A stretch of 64,000 nt of DNA, taken from contig NZ_JACIJM010000010.1 of the NCBI RefSeq assembly GCF_014199395.1, positions 51,513-115,512 of the forward strand, in the 5' to 3' direction. The stretch is from Yoonia ponticola (GTDB lineage Bacteria > Pseudomonadota > Alphaproteobacteria > Rhodobacterales > Rhodobacteraceae). Below, piece after piece: positions 1-8,773 of the stretch. The notes under the pieces were generated by a model, which saw only the letters and a list, made by a program, of their open reading frames with translations, ran no database searches and was not told the DNA's origin. How positions within the stretch are numbered: position 1 is the first letter of the stretch; each line of letters begins with the position of its first letter. Made by a program: the position numbers and the translations under genes.

Positions 1-201
1 GGGGCGGCAGTGGCGTTGTATCACCTCGGCCTCTATGTCGGGCTGATCCCCGAGGCGATTCAGCCCTGCACTGCGACCGGTCCCTCTTGTACCGACGACA
101 ACCAGGTGGTCTTCGGCATTCCGATTCCGCTGATGGCGCTTGTCGCCTTCACGATGATCGGGGTGCTGGCGGCCATTTCACTGAAGGAAAAACAAACATG
201 A
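1..201 (+). CDS. dsbB: Disulfide bond formation protein DsbB/BdbC-like, 3' part only
   Basis: The reading frame is open from the first base, so the start lies left of the window; about 66 C-terminal residues are visible. They show a YHLGLY helix, the periplasmic cysteine pair in PCTATGPSCTDD and a final membrane helix after FGIPIPLMALVAF, which is the BdbC/DsbB arrangement. The family is an inner-membrane quinone reductase that reoxidises a DsbA partner. Its stop (TGA 199-201) overlaps the ATG of the following dsbA at 198, so the two are translationally coupled and probably form the matched pair. The family call is confident; DsbB versus BdbC subtype cannot be settled from this fragment. Confidence 0.8.
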   Translation, partial: GAAVALYHLGLYVGLIPEAIQPCTATGPSCTDDNQVVFGIPIPLMALVAFTMIGVLAAISLKEKQT

Positions 202-857
202 ATCGACGCGGTCTCGTTCTATCCGTTCTGGCTGTTGGTGCCGTAGGTTTTGGCGGCGCGGCCTGGTATGCCACCCGCCCCCAACCCGTGGCAGAGGCAG
301 TCCCTGTCGCGCCCGAAGTGAACGATGTGCTGATCCGGTCCTATTCCCCAATCCTTGGCCCCGGAACGGCACCTGTCACGATTGTCGAGTTTTTCGATCC
401 AGCTTGCGAGGCCTGCCGCGCCTTCTATCCCGTGGTCAAGGATATCATGGCTGAGCACGGTGATGCGGTCCGTGTCGTCATTCGATACACTGCCTTTCAC
501 GGTGAAGCTTCGGTGGAAGCGATCCGTGTTCTCGAAGCTGCGCGGATGCAGGATGTGTTCGAACCCGTGCTGGAAGCGGTCTTGCGCGAGCAGCCACGAT
601 GGGCGTCCCATGGCACTCCGGCACCGGGTTTGATCCTTGAGATTGCCGCAAGCGGTGGTCTGGATGTCGAAGCTGCTCGGACACAGATGCTGGCCCCCGG
701 TGTCGTGGCGGTGCTCAATCAAGACCGCGCTGATGTCGAAGCGGTAGGCGTGCGACAAACGCCCACGTTCTTCGTCAACGCCAAGCCGTTAGACCCGTTC
801 GGTGAGGCGGAACTGCGGCGACTGGTGGGGGCGGAAGTTGCGGCCAGCCAAAGTTGA
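198..857 (+). CDS. DsbA-family thiol:disulfide oxidoreductase
   Basis: A 219-residue periplasmic thioredoxin-fold protein with an N-terminal signal anchor (about residues 5-25). The active site is CEAC at residues 70-73 within VEFFDPACEACR, and a cis-proline loop RQTPTFF lies near residue 188. I chose ATG 198 because it overlaps the dsbB stop and directly precedes MNRRG plus the hydrophobic segment; an upstream in-frame ATG at 87 would read through dsbB. It probably oxidises cysteines of secreted proteins, with the adjacent DsbB as its recycling partner. Its position before PCuAC and Sco suggests a role in keeping copper chaperones or oxidase subunits in the right redox state, which is inference. 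Confidence 0.88.
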   Translation: MNRRGLVLSVLAVGAVGFGGAAWYATRPQPVAEAVPVAPEVNDVLIRSYSPILGPGTAPVTIVEFFDPACEACRAFYPVVKDIMAEHGDAVRVVIRYTAFHGEASVEAIRVLEAARMQDVFEPVLEAVLREQPRWASHGTPAPGLILEIAASGGLDVEAARTQMLAPGVVAVLNQDRADVEAVGVRQTPTFFVNAKPLDPFGEAELRRLVGAEVAASQS

Positions 858-885
858 TGCTCGGCCAGATACAGGAGAATTCTTC

Positions 886-1353
886 ATGACCAAACTATCT
901 TACATCAATGGTTTGCCCCTTGTCTTGCTACTCTCGGGCATGTCGTCTCCGGCATTTGCCGGTTCGGAGGATGTGGTCGTCGAAAACGCGTGGTCCCGTG
1001 CTTCAATCGGGGTAAACCGCCCTGGTGCCGTCTATATGACCGTGCGCAACACGGGCGAATACGCTGTGACGTTGACCGGACTTGCGACACCGCTAGCAAT
1101 GATGCCCGAGATCCATGAGTCGAAAACCAACTCCAATGGCGTCAGTTCAATGGCGCCTGCAGGCGAGATCACGATTGAACCGGGCCAAAGCGTAGCATTG
1201 GAACCGGGCGGATTGCACGCCATGCTCATGATGCTGCAAAATCTGATGATCGAAGGCGAGACCTTCCCGCTGACACTGACGTTCTCGGACGGTGGTGAAG
1301 TGGCTGTCGAGGTCCCAATTCTGGGGATCGCCGCGCGCGGGCCGGAGAGCTGA
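886..1353 (+). CDS. PCuAC-type periplasmic copper chaperone
   Basis: A 155-residue secreted protein with a signal peptide ending near SSPAFAG (about residue 26). It carries the full PCu(A)C copper signature: His77, Met89, His111 and Met113, spaced as H-X11-M-X21-H-X-M. The family carries Cu(I) in the periplasm and passes it, often together with Sco, to the CuA centre of cytochrome oxidase. An AGGAG ribosome site at 872-876 supports ATG 886 over the longer frame from 802. The next gene, sco, starts in its stop codon, which matches the common PCuAC-Sco pairing. A second PCuAC lies at 27667-28101. Confidence 0.92.
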   Translation: MTKLSYINGLPLVLLLSGMSSPAFAGSEDVVVENAWSRASIGVNRPGAVYMTVRNTGEYAVTLTGLATPLAMMPEIHESKTNSNGVSSMAPAGEITIEPGQSVALEPGGLHAMLMMLQNLMIEGETFPLTLTFSDGGEVAVEVPILGIAARGPES

Positions 1354-1979
1354 TGCAACGTCGGCATGTGGTCCAATACGGTGCAGCCGGTGTAGGCGCT
1401 GTCGCTCTGATGCTCGGGGTCGGCTGGTGGCGGGCGGATGGTCCCGGTGCACCAAAACCGGCCGGCCAAAGGCCTCTCCCCCTGTCGGCGATGGATTTCC
1501 GACTGACCGATCACGAAGGCAATGAAGTGGGCCCAGAAACCCTGATTGGACGCCCGACCATGGTGTTCTTCGGGTTCACCTACTGCCCGGATGTCTGCCC
1601 CACGACGTTATCGGATATCTCAGGTTGGCTTGAAGATCTCGGAGACGAAGCCGCGCAGATGAACGTGGTCTTCATCACAGTCGATCCGGAGCGGGACACG
1701 GTCGAGGCCATGGCCGAATATGTCGGCTATTTTCATCCGGCTATTCGCGGCTGGACGGGGCCGGCAAACCAGGTTGCCCGCGCTGCAGAAGGATTTCGTG
1801 CCTCTTATGAGCGCGTCCCAACCAAAGGCGGCGACTATACAATGAACCATACGGCAAGCGTATTCCTGTTCGATGCCAAGGGTGAACTCGTCACCATGAT
1901 TGACTATCACGAGCCAAGAGAATTCGCAGTGCCGAAGATCCGGCGTGCACTGACAGAAGACGTAGAGGGGGCAACATGA
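1353..1979 (+). CDS. Sco1/SenC/PrrC copper chaperone
   Basis: A 208-residue membrane-anchored thioredoxin-fold protein with one N-terminal hydrophobic segment (about residues 9-25). The Sco copper site is complete: Cys78 and Cys82 in YCPDVCP, and His166 in MNHTASVFLF. Sco proteins assemble the CuA site of cytochrome c oxidase and act as thiol reductases. Start ATG 1353 shares a base with the stop of the PCuAC gene, and its own end overlaps the following M23 gene at 1976. It resembles the second Sco at 28119-28760, including the shared FITVDPERDTV stretch. Confidence 0.92.
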   Translation: MQRRHVVQYGAAGVGAVALMLGVGWWRADGPGAPKPAGQRPLPLSAMDFRLTDHEGNEVGPETLIGRPTMVFFGFTYCPDVCPTTLSDISGWLEDLGDEAAQMNVVFITVDPERDTVEAMAEYVGYFHPAIRGWTGPANQVARAAEGFRASYERVPTKGGDYTMNHTASVFLFDAKGELVTMIDYHEPREFAVPKIRRALTEDVEGAT

Positions 1980-3349
1980 AGATTAGAATTGTTTTGGCGA
2001 GCGCTGTGGTTGCAGGCGCTTTTTCGCTGACCGCCATTGCCATTTCTGGCGTTCTTTCTAAAGAACCAGTTCCTCCTGCGATTGCTGAAGCGACCCTCTG
2101 GACTCCCGATTCACTCTCGGAGCCGCAGATCGTCGAAACCAATTCAGTCCGCTCTTTTTTCGTTCAGGCGGATGACGAGTTCAGGTTCGCGCCCCTGCTC
2201 CCCCTGCCCGTCGCCCTGGCTGATGCGCCGATGCCATCTATCGAGCCCCCGCTGGTCACTTGGTCGCGCGAGATTGCGTCGGGCGAGACGCTTGATGCGG
2301 TCCTTTCCGATGCGGGGCTGGATGCCTCGGATCGCGCCGAAATCGCCTTGGCTATTGGCGCGGAGTATGATCTTCGCCGTTTGCGTCCGGGTCACGCCAT
2401 TACCGTAGTATCCACAACGGACGGCACGCCGCGTCGTGTGGAACTCGCCGTCGAAGACAGTATCCGGATTGAGACCGTCTTCGGAGAACAGCTTGCCACC
2501 CGCGTGTTGAAGCCAGACCCTGAAATGGTGACGTTCGCGGCCGAGGCAGTGATCGAAAGCTCTGTCTTCGCGGCTTTGGACAAGGCAGGCATCCCTGCTC
2601 GCTTTGCGGTCGACATGGCGCAGATGCTGGGCGGCACAGTAGATTTTCGACGCGAACTTTCCGGTGGCGAGACGATGCGTCTTTTTTGGCGCGAAGCGCG
2701 CGACGGAAACGAGAGGATCGGTCAACCGGAACTTGCCTTCGCCGCACTGAACCTTGGTGAAACGGTCTACGAGATCGTCTGGCCGGATGACGGCAGCGGT
2801 AAAGCAATGATCTATGTCGATGGAGAGGTCCTGCGTGTCTTTGCCCAACCGGTGGAAGGAGCGCGGCTGAGTTCTGTCTTTGGCCGTCGCACACACCCGG
2901 TCTACGGGAATGTGCGCATGCACACCGGCGTCGACTTTGCTGCGACCCGCGGTACGCCTGTAAAAGCAACGGCACCCGGACGCGTGAGCTTCATCGGACG
3001 TCGTGGTGGGTATGGCCGGGTGGTGGAGATAGCGCATGGATCCGCCACCCTGACACGATACGCACACCTCAGCGAGGTGCCGGACACACTCGAACAAGGG
3101 CAGCGCGTGATGGCCGGAGACATGATCGGTCGCGTCGGTGCAACCGGCACCGCGACCGGCCCAAATCTCCATTATGAGGTTCTGGTCGATGGTCGCCCGA
3201 CCGATCCTCTCTCAGACGACCGACTGGCAGAGGCGGCCGAGCGGGATGCTGATGACACGGCTGCACTTGAGCGATTGGCTGAAGCACGCGCGCTACTGGC
3301 CGAGAGGCTCACCAGCGAATTTGTGCAAACCACAACCGAAAGGCTTTAA
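1976..3349 (+). CDS. M23/LytM-type peptidoglycan endopeptidase
   Basis: A 457-residue exported protein with an N-terminal signal or anchor segment, a middle region with a YDLRRLRPGHAITVVS stretch typical of the OapA/LysM-like part of MepM homologues, and a C-terminal M23 domain. The zinc site is complete: RTHPVYGNVRMHTGVDF (about residues 303-320), YAHL (about 362) and the final LHYEV (about 399). These enzymes cut peptide cross-links in murein. ATG 1976 overlaps the sco stop (ATGA). It is unusual in a copper-chaperone operon and joins LspA and Lnt as envelope functions there. Confidence 0.85.
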   Translation: MKIRIVLASAVVAGAFSLTAIAISGVLSKEPVPPAIAEATLWTPDSLSEPQIVETNSVRSFFVQADDEFRFAPLLPLPVALADAPMPSIEPPLVTWSREIASGETLDAVLSDAGLDASDRAEIALAIGAEYDLRRLRPGHAITVVSTTDGTPRRVELAVEDSIRIETVFGEQLATRVLKPDPEMVTFAAEAVIESSVFAALDKAGIPARFAVDMAQMLGGTVDFRRELSGGETMRLFWREARDGNERIGQPELAFAALNLGETVYEIVWPDDGSGKAMIYVDGEVLRVFAQPVEGARLSSVFGRRTHPVYGNVRMHTGVDFAATRGTPVKATAPGRVSFIGRRGGYGRVVEIAHGSATLTRYAHLSEVPDTLEQGQRVMAGDMIGRVGATGTATGPNLHYEVLVDGRPTDPLSDDRLAEAAERDADDTAALERLAEARALLAERLTSEFVQTTTERL

Positions 3350-3352
3350 TCC

Positions 3353-3811
3353 ATGAAACGACTGGCTCCCGCTCTTGCAGTCACGCTGGCCTTGTTTCCC
3401 GCGGCGCAAGCTGTCGCCGATGCGATCCAGATTGATGTCCGGAAGACAAACGGCTGCGGCTGTTGTCTGTCCTGGATGAAGCACCTCGAGGAAAGCGGAT
3501 TCGCGCCGACAGGCGAGGACATGTTCGGGGGATCTCTTGTGCGCTTCAAACTCGACAATGGCGTGCCTCAGCGCATGGTCTCCTGCCATACCGCTTTGGT
3601 CGACGGCTACGTGATCGAAGGCCACGTGCCGGCGGCTGACATCCAACGCCTGCTGGAGGACCGGCCAGACGCGGTAGGCCTGGCGGTGCCGGGAATGCCC
3701 TACGGGTCACCCGGCATGGGACCGGAGGACGACCGGGAGGCTTACGATGTCTTCCTGATCCACGAAGACGGATCGACCGAGGTCTACACCAGCTACTCGG
3801 CTCCTGACTGA
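3353..3811 (+). CDS. DUF411 periplasmic metal-binding protein
   Basis: A 152-residue secreted protein; the signal peptide ends around AQAVADA (residue 23). It has the DUF411 hallmarks: the TNGCGCC cysteine cluster (Cys35, Cys37, Cys38), a later SCHTA cysteine, the GYVIEGHVPAADI segment, and a C-terminal Met-rich loop GMPYGSPGMGPE. DUF411 proteins are regularly found in copper and silver resistance loci and are thought to bind metal, but no reaction is established. The window holds two more copies (31856-32353 and 54148-54594). It lies 3 bases after the M23 gene, in the same operon. Confidence 0.85.
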   Translation: MKRLAPALAVTLALFPAAQAVADAIQIDVRKTNGCGCCLSWMKHLEESGFAPTGEDMFGGSLVRFKLDNGVPQRMVSCHTALVDGYVIEGHVPAADIQRLLEDRPDAVGLAVPGMPYGSPGMGPEDDREAYDVFLIHEDGSTEVYTSYSAPD

Positions 3812-3833
3812 ACTCGCGGCAGAACCTTAACAA

Positions 3834-4616
3834 TTGGAACCCCTCTACCCCATAGCGCTTGGCTTTCTTGGAAGCCTGGCCGCCGGATCGCTGACCGCGG
3901 TCGGGGCGGTCCCCGTTCTTTTTGGGCGCATCCCGTCCCGGGCCTCGCGCGATCTGCTGCTTGGCTTCGCGGCGGGTGTCATGCTCGCGGCTTCGTTCTT
4001 CTCGCTGATCATCCCGGCTCTCGAAGCAGCTGAAGGACAGTTCGACAACGGTGCTCTCCCGGCGGCCATCGTTTGTGTTGCGATCCTACTTGGCATGGGC
4101 GCGGTCGCTCTGACGAACGAACGGCTGCCGCATGAGCATTTCAAGACGGGGCGGGAAGGCCCAGACTCTGCTTCGCTGCGCCGCGTCTGGCTCTTCATCA
4201 TTGCGATCACGATCCACAATTTCCCCGAAGGACTCGCCGTTGGTGTCGGGTTCGGGGCTGACGGTCTTTCTGGTGGCTTGCCACTTGCGATTGGCATTGG
4301 GCTGCAAAACGCTCCCGAGGGTCTCGCCGTAGCGGTCTCATTGCTTGGTGAAGGATATTCCAGGCGCCGTGCGTGGGGCATTGCCGCCCTGACAGGTCTT
4401 GTCGAGCCGTTAGGCGGGCTTCTTGGGGCTGGGATCATCAGCATCTCGCAGCCGCTGTTGCCATGGGGCCTCGCCTTCGCCGCCGGGGCGATGCTCTACG
4501 TCATCAGCCACGAAATCATTCCCGAAACCCACCGTTCCGGCCATCAAAACAGGGCGACACTCGGTCTCGCAGTCGGCCTCGTGATCATGTTGTTCCTCGA
4601 TGTATGGCTGGGATGA
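3834..4616 (+). CDS. ZIP-family metal transporter (ZupT/GufA-like)
   Basis: A 260-residue integral membrane protein with about eight hydrophobic segments. It carries the ZIP signature helices: HNFPEGLAVGVGF in TM4, QNAPEGLAVAVSLLGEGY in TM5, and a following GLVEPLGGLLG. ZIP proteins move Zn, Fe, Mn or other divalent ions into the cytoplasm. The Gln in the second motif is typical of the GufA-like group. The start is TTG 3834 with no strong Shine-Dalgarno site, so the exact start is uncertain. Importing a metal inside a copper-handling operon is notable, but substrate cannot be read from sequence. Confidence 0.85.
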   Translation: MEPLYPIALGFLGSLAAGSLTAVGAVPVLFGRIPSRASRDLLLGFAAGVMLAASFFSLIIPALEAAEGQFDNGALPAAIVCVAILLGMGAVALTNERLPHEHFKTGREGPDSASLRRVWLFIIAITIHNFPEGLAVGVGFGADGLSGGLPLAIGIGLQNAPEGLAVAVSLLGEGYSRRRAWGIAALTGLVEPLGGLLGAGIISISQPLLPWGLAFAAGAMLYVISHEIIPETHRSGHQNRATLGLAVGLVIMLFLDVWLG

Positions 4617-4620
4617 TGAG

Positions 4621-5094
4621 ATGAAACTGAGCCATTTCCAAGGTTTCATAGCGGCTGGAGTTGCTTTTCTTGTCGATCAGGTGACAAAAGCAATTGTCGT
4701 CGCCAACGCGGCAGATTTGAGCGCTGGAATTCCGGTCTTTCCCGGTTTCAATCTTATCTATCTGCGCAACGATGGCGTGACGTTCGGACTGCTTGGTGGA
4801 GCGCCATGGTGGAGCCTTACGGCGTTGGCCCTAGCTGTCTGCGGCTGGTTAACAGTCATGTTGGTACGCACTGCCAACCCGGTTGAGGCTATCGCCTATG
4901 GCGCGATTATCGGTGGCGCGCTCGGCAACGTCCTCGATCGCATCCGGTTTCGAGGTGTGACGGACTTCCTCGATTTCCATGCCGGATCCACACATTGGCC
5001 CGCCTTCAACATGGCGGATGTTTTCGTGGTTGGCGGCGTGGGCCTACTCCTCATAGCCCCTTGGTTGAGCGCCAAGTTTCAGGCTGGCACATGA
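4621..5094 (+). CDS. lspA: Lipoprotein signal peptidase (signal peptidase II), copy 1
   Basis: A 157-residue inner-membrane aspartyl protease with four hydrophobic segments. The conserved catalytic region is present: GGALGNVLDRIRF...DFLDFH and the second Asp in HWPAFNMADVF. The enzyme removes the signal peptide from diacylglyceryl-modified prolipoproteins. ATG 4621 was chosen over an in-frame ATG at 4600 because it starts right after the ZIP stop and gives the normal N-terminus. Its stop overlaps the Lnt start. A second lspA (20673-21182) lies next to a CDF exporter; extra lspA copies are known in lead/zinc resistance operons. Confidence 0.9.
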   Translation: MKLSHFQGFIAAGVAFLVDQVTKAIVVANAADLSAGIPVFPGFNLIYLRNDGVTFGLLGGAPWWSLTALALAVCGWLTVMLVRTANPVEAIAYGAIIGGALGNVLDRIRFRGVTDFLDFHAGSTHWPAFNMADVFVVGGVGLLLIAPWLSAKFQAGT

Positions 5095-6662
5095 TGGCGG
5101 GCTTGCGACCACTGACGGGTCGTGGCCGTTACATTCCCCTGCGATCAGGGATTAGCTTTATGGCGGGCGGTTTAACGGTTTTAGCCCTTCCACCGTTCTC
5201 ATGGCTCATCGTTGTTCCAGTCGCCTTCTCAGCACTCTTTCTCGTGCTCCGGCAGGTTTCGACAGTGCCTGCCTTCTTCATCGGCTGGGTCTTCGGAATG
5301 GGCCAGTTCGGGATTGGAATTTCCTGGATCGCCGAGAGCTTTTACGTCGATGCCGAACGTTTCGGCGCACTGGCGATCCCGGCGGTCGCGGGTCTGTCCG
5401 CCGGACTTGCCATCTTCCCGGGCATGGCGGCGATGCTTTTTGCCACCATCATGCAGCGCCGAGCTTTCGGCGGCATTGCGGCGAACCTTCTTTTTGCAAC
5501 CTGCTGGGCGGTCACGGAATGGCTGCGGGGTCATATCCTGACGGGGTTTCCCTGGAACCTTGCCGCTTATGCCCTTGTCGACTATGCCGCCCTGCGCCAA
5601 CCCGCCGCTTGGGTCGGAAGCTACGGTTTGGGCTTTCTCACGGTCTTCATCGGCATATTGCCAGGTGTGTTGACTGTGGCGGCGCCAAAGAGACGCGCGC
5701 CTGTTCTCGTGCTCTTCGCCGTTGCTGTGACGGGTCTCTGGGTTGGCGGTGCGCTTCGGTCAGGGCAGGACGTGCCGCCGACAGACGTTGCCTTGCGCAT
5801 CGTCCAAGGCAATGTGCCACAAGTCGAGAAGTGGGCACCGGGCAGCCGCGAGCGAACCTTGGAAAAATACCTGGGCTTGTCCGCGCAACCCGGACGTTTC
5901 GATGTGCTGCTTTGGCCGGAAACGGCCTTTCCCGGTTTTCTGGACGAAGATGCTGCGGCACGCGCGCGGATATCTGCAGCTTTGCCAGACGGCAGGATCC
6001 TACTGACAGGTGCGCCTGACCGAGTGGAGGGCGATGGGGGAACCAGATATTTCAACACGGTTCAGGCCTATGACAGCAGCGGCGAGGTTCTGACGGGATA
6101 TGCAAAACATCATCTTGTTCCGTTCGGGGAATATGTGCCCCTGAAAGGCTGGCTGCCCATTGAACGACTGACCGAAGGTTTGGGCGATTTCACGCCAGGA
6201 TCAGGGCCACGCACGCTGGCGATCCCGGGTGCGCCTCTGGTCGCGGTGGCGATCTGTTACGAAATCATTTTTCCGGGCCAAGTAGTCGATGACCTTTTTC
6301 GCCCCGACTGGATTTTCAATGCAACAAATGATGCCTGGTTCGGTACCACCATCGGCCCCGAGCAGCACCTCGCCTCCGCGCGCATGCGCGCGGTTGAAGA
6401 AGGGCTTCCTGTGGTCCGGGCGGCCAACACCGGGATTTCCGCGGTCATCGACGCCAAGGGAGAGATCATCGCGCGCCTCGAGACCGGACAAACTGGTGTC
6501 ATAGATGCCAGCCTGCCGACAGCGCTTGCGCCCACACCTTACGCTCGTTTCGGTGATTGGACATTGCTGGCGCTCATCTGTGCGGTCTGGGCCCTAGCCT
6601 TTACCGTCGGATTGGCCGGACGACGTTTCAATTCAGAAAAATCAAAATCGGAGGACTCGTGA
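5091..6662 (+). CDS. lnt: Apolipoprotein N-acyltransferase
   Basis: A 523-residue inner-membrane protein: about six N-terminal helices followed by a periplasmic nitrilase-type domain. The Glu-Lys-Cys triad is visible as LLWPETAFP, KHHLVPFGEY and VAICYEIIFPG. It adds the third acyl chain to lipoproteins after LspA cleavage. Start ATG 5091 overlaps the lspA stop as ATGA; an upstream in-frame start at 4995 would run through lspA. Finding lspA and lnt adjacent within a copper cluster suggests dedicated maturation of metal-stress lipoproteins or compensation for copper-damaged housekeeping enzymes, both inference. Confidence 0.9.
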   Translation: MMAGLRPLTGRGRYIPLRSGISFMAGGLTVLALPPFSWLIVVPVAFSALFLVLRQVSTVPAFFIGWVFGMGQFGIGISWIAESFYVDAERFGALAIPAVAGLSAGLAIFPGMAAMLFATIMQRRAFGGIAANLLFATCWAVTEWLRGHILTGFPWNLAAYALVDYAALRQPAAWVGSYGLGFLTVFIGILPGVLTVAAPKRRAPVLVLFAVAVTGLWVGGALRSGQDVPPTDVALRIVQGNVPQVEKWAPGSRERTLEKYLGLSAQPGRFDVLLWPETAFPGFLDEDAAARARISAALPDGRILLTGAPDRVEGDGGTRYFNTVQAYDSSGEVLTGYAKHHLVPFGEYVPLKGWLPIERLTEGLGDFTPGSGPRTLAIPGAPLVAVAICYEIIFPGQVVDDLFRPDWIFNATNDAWFGTTIGPEQHLASARMRAVEEGLPVVRAANTGISAVIDAKGEIIARLETGQTGVIDASLPTALAPTPYARFGDWTLLALICAVWALAFTVGLAGRRFNSEKSKSEDS

Positions 6663-6829
6663 TGCTGGTGCTCGCAGGCTTTGTCGGAGGGGCGCTCTGG
6701 GGTGGCTATCTGGCGCAACGGCGGAAAGGGAACCGCCTGGATATACTTCAGTACGCGACAGGCTTCGGTATTGCTTTCGGCCTACTCGCTTTTTTCGCCT
6801 CGGTGATCCTCTTGCGCATCACGTCTTGA
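6662..6829 (+). CDS. Small two-helix membrane protein, unknown
   Basis: A 55-residue protein with two hydrophobic segments separated by a positive loop (QRRKGNRLD). ATG 6662 overlaps the lnt stop (TGATG), which argues that it is a real coupled gene rather than an extension of an upstream frame. The N-terminal GGALWGGYLAQRRKGNRLDI stretch resembles small membrane proteins often annotated as hypothetical in alphaproteobacterial oxidase loci. No function can be assigned. Its position between Lnt and CtaG-linked genes suggests an inner-membrane role in the same operon. Confidence 0.65.
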   Translation: MLVLAGFVGGALWGGYLAQRRKGNRLDILQYATGFGIAFGLLAFFASVILLRITS

Positions 6830-6853
6830 GATTGCTTTGGCACCGGCAACGAA

Positions 6854-8773
6854 TTGAAACGACTGTTCAACATATTACTGTACTTACTCTTGGCGGTTTT
6901 TGCATCAGGACTGGCCGTATCCGGTGTCGTCTACTTTCTTTTGCGCGCCTCCGTCCCCGACTATGACGAGGACTTCAGAGTTGCGGGAATCGGAGGACCA
7001 GTCGATATTCTGCGAGATGCTGCGGCCATACCGCACATTTCTGCAGACTCTGCTGCGGATGCCTATTTCGCGCTTGGTTTCGTTCACGCTCAGGACAGGC
7101 TTGGCCAGTTATTGCGGGCAAGGCGGGCAGCGCAAGCCTTGTTGCCACTTGACCAGACGTTCGAAGTCGAGCCTTCGACAGCCCAGGCGCTCGACGCATA
7201 TGCCGCAGGTGTCAACGCGTGGCTTGGTCTGGTATCCGAAGGCGGGCGCGGCAGAGGCTCACCCGATCTGTTGATCGCGGATGAGAGAATGATCGCAGCC
7301 TGGAGACCCGTCGATAGTCTCAGACTTGCTCAAGCGTTTCTGAACGATCTTCAACCCGAGAGTCGCCAGAGTGACCTGTCCGGCTTGTCAGACCGACCTT
7401 TTTTGCCCGAGCTGTTTATGACCTCGCCCAAGGTCAGCCTCGATGCTTGGGCGTTGCCTGGAGACAGAACAGCTATGGGAGCACCAATTCTCACCGCCGA
7501 TATACGTGGCCCCTTATCGCTGCCTTCTGAATGGTACCTGGCGGATATTCAACTCCCGACCGGAGCCGCGATTGGGGCTACAATGCCGGGTGTGCCCTTC
7601 ATTGTCGTTGGTCGCAGCGAACGCGTCGCTTGGGCGTTCCGATCTCTGTCACTGAATGCCCTGAAAGAGCCAGTGAGTCCCACCGCTGCGAAGGCCGGAA
7701 ATTTTCTGGTGATGCTTGACCGTGTGGTGCGGTCCGCCGATGTGAACGATGCCATGGACGCAAGCATGAACCTGGCACCAGCCGGATTGGAGATTCTTGC
7801 GATCGACCGAGATACCCTTGCTCGCTGGCCTGACAGGGAGGTCGAAACCCTTTTATCGTTTCGAGACGCCCGTCTGGCTGCTCTTGATGAGCGGCAGCCG
7901 ATATTCTCGGTCGAGGGCGCGATTGCGGTGCAGCGCGACACGGTCAGCGCTGCCGCGCGGGCGCTTCTTCCTCTAATGGCAAGAGAGCTCTGGTTCGTGG
8001 GTTCCACAGGTGCTCTCGAAGAAAACCGCGCAGATAAGCTTCGCGGCGTTATTCTGAATCAACTTGCCCAATGGAATGGCGACATGGATCGCTTTTCACC
8101 GGAGCCGCTCGTGTTCTGGGCCTGGGCGCGCGCGTTGCAAAAACGGATACTTCAGGATGAATTTCCATCCGCGACGAAGGTCTGGGCCATGCTAAATGCC
8201 GATGTCCTATTTGCGGTGCTTTCAGATCGGGGAGGAAGCGCAATCTGGTGCGACATCCGCCCGTCCACCCGCATCGAGACCTGCCAGGATCAGGTTCGTG
8301 CGGCCCTGGATGATGCCATCGGCTGGCTTGTCGACCGCAACGGACCCGATCCGTCCGCTTGGGTCTGGGGCGAAGCACACGCTTTGAATATGAGATGGGC
8401 GTCAATCCGATCGAGCGGGATCATCAGCGATCTGCTGTCTCTCGAAGCCCCATCTTCGGGCGCTCCCGACACACTGATTGCAACATTGTTTGCTTCTGAC
8501 GATGACCTCCCGTTCGCGACCAGCGCGGGCACAAATTTTCAGGCGGTCATGTCGTTTTCGGAAGAAGCCGGTTCCTATTTCATCGCCCCCGCCGGTCAGT
8601 CCGGCCACCCGCTCTCGCGTTTCTATGAGAACCTGTTTCCAATGTGGATGCAGGGCAAATATCTCGCGATGTCCAATGATCTGTCATTGGCTCGGGGTGG
8701 CGCAGTGGGAACATCCCGACTTTCACCGGTATCCTTCGACAAGCTGACAATACAAGGTGACATGAGCCGATGA
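6854..8773 (+). CDS. Penicillin-acylase-fold protein with degenerate catalytic motifs
   Basis: A 639-residue protein with an N-terminal membrane segment (residues 4-30). The alpha-chain look of penicillin acylases is clear (VDILRDAAAIPHISADSAADAYFALGFVHAQDRLGQL), as is the beta-chain GRSERVAWAF segment. In active enzymes the beta chain begins with a catalytic Ser in S-N-x-W and later has a DPH motif. Here the aligned stretch is VSLDAW (residues 194-199) followed by LTADIRG, so by eye Leu196 sits at the nucleophile position with Ser195 beside it, and DPH is absent. It may be an inactive scaffold or a diverged acylase. Start is TTG 6854; its stop overlaps the ctaG start. Confidence 0.75.
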   Translation: MKRLFNILLYLLLAVFASGLAVSGVVYFLLRASVPDYDEDFRVAGIGGPVDILRDAAAIPHISADSAADAYFALGFVHAQDRLGQLLRARRAAQALLPLDQTFEVEPSTAQALDAYAAGVNAWLGLVSEGGRGRGSPDLLIADERMIAAWRPVDSLRLAQAFLNDLQPESRQSDLSGLSDRPFLPELFMTSPKVSLDAWALPGDRTAMGAPILTADIRGPLSLPSEWYLADIQLPTGAAIGATMPGVPFIVVGRSERVAWAFRSLSLNALKEPVSPTAAKAGNFLVMLDRVVRSADVNDAMDASMNLAPAGLEILAIDRDTLARWPDREVETLLSFRDARLAALDERQPIFSVEGAIAVQRDTVSAAARALLPLMARELWFVGSTGALEENRADKLRGVILNQLAQWNGDMDRFSPEPLVFWAWARALQKRILQDEFPSATKVWAMLNADVLFAVLSDRGGSAIWCDIRPSTRIETCQDQVRAALDDAIGWLVDRNGPDPSAWVWGEAHALNMRWASIRSSGIISDLLSLEAPSSGAPDTLIATLFASDDDLPFATSAGTNFQAVMSFSEEAGSYFIAPAGQSGHPLSRFYENLFPMWMQGKYLAMSNDLSLARGGAVGTSRLSPVSFDKLTIQGDMSR

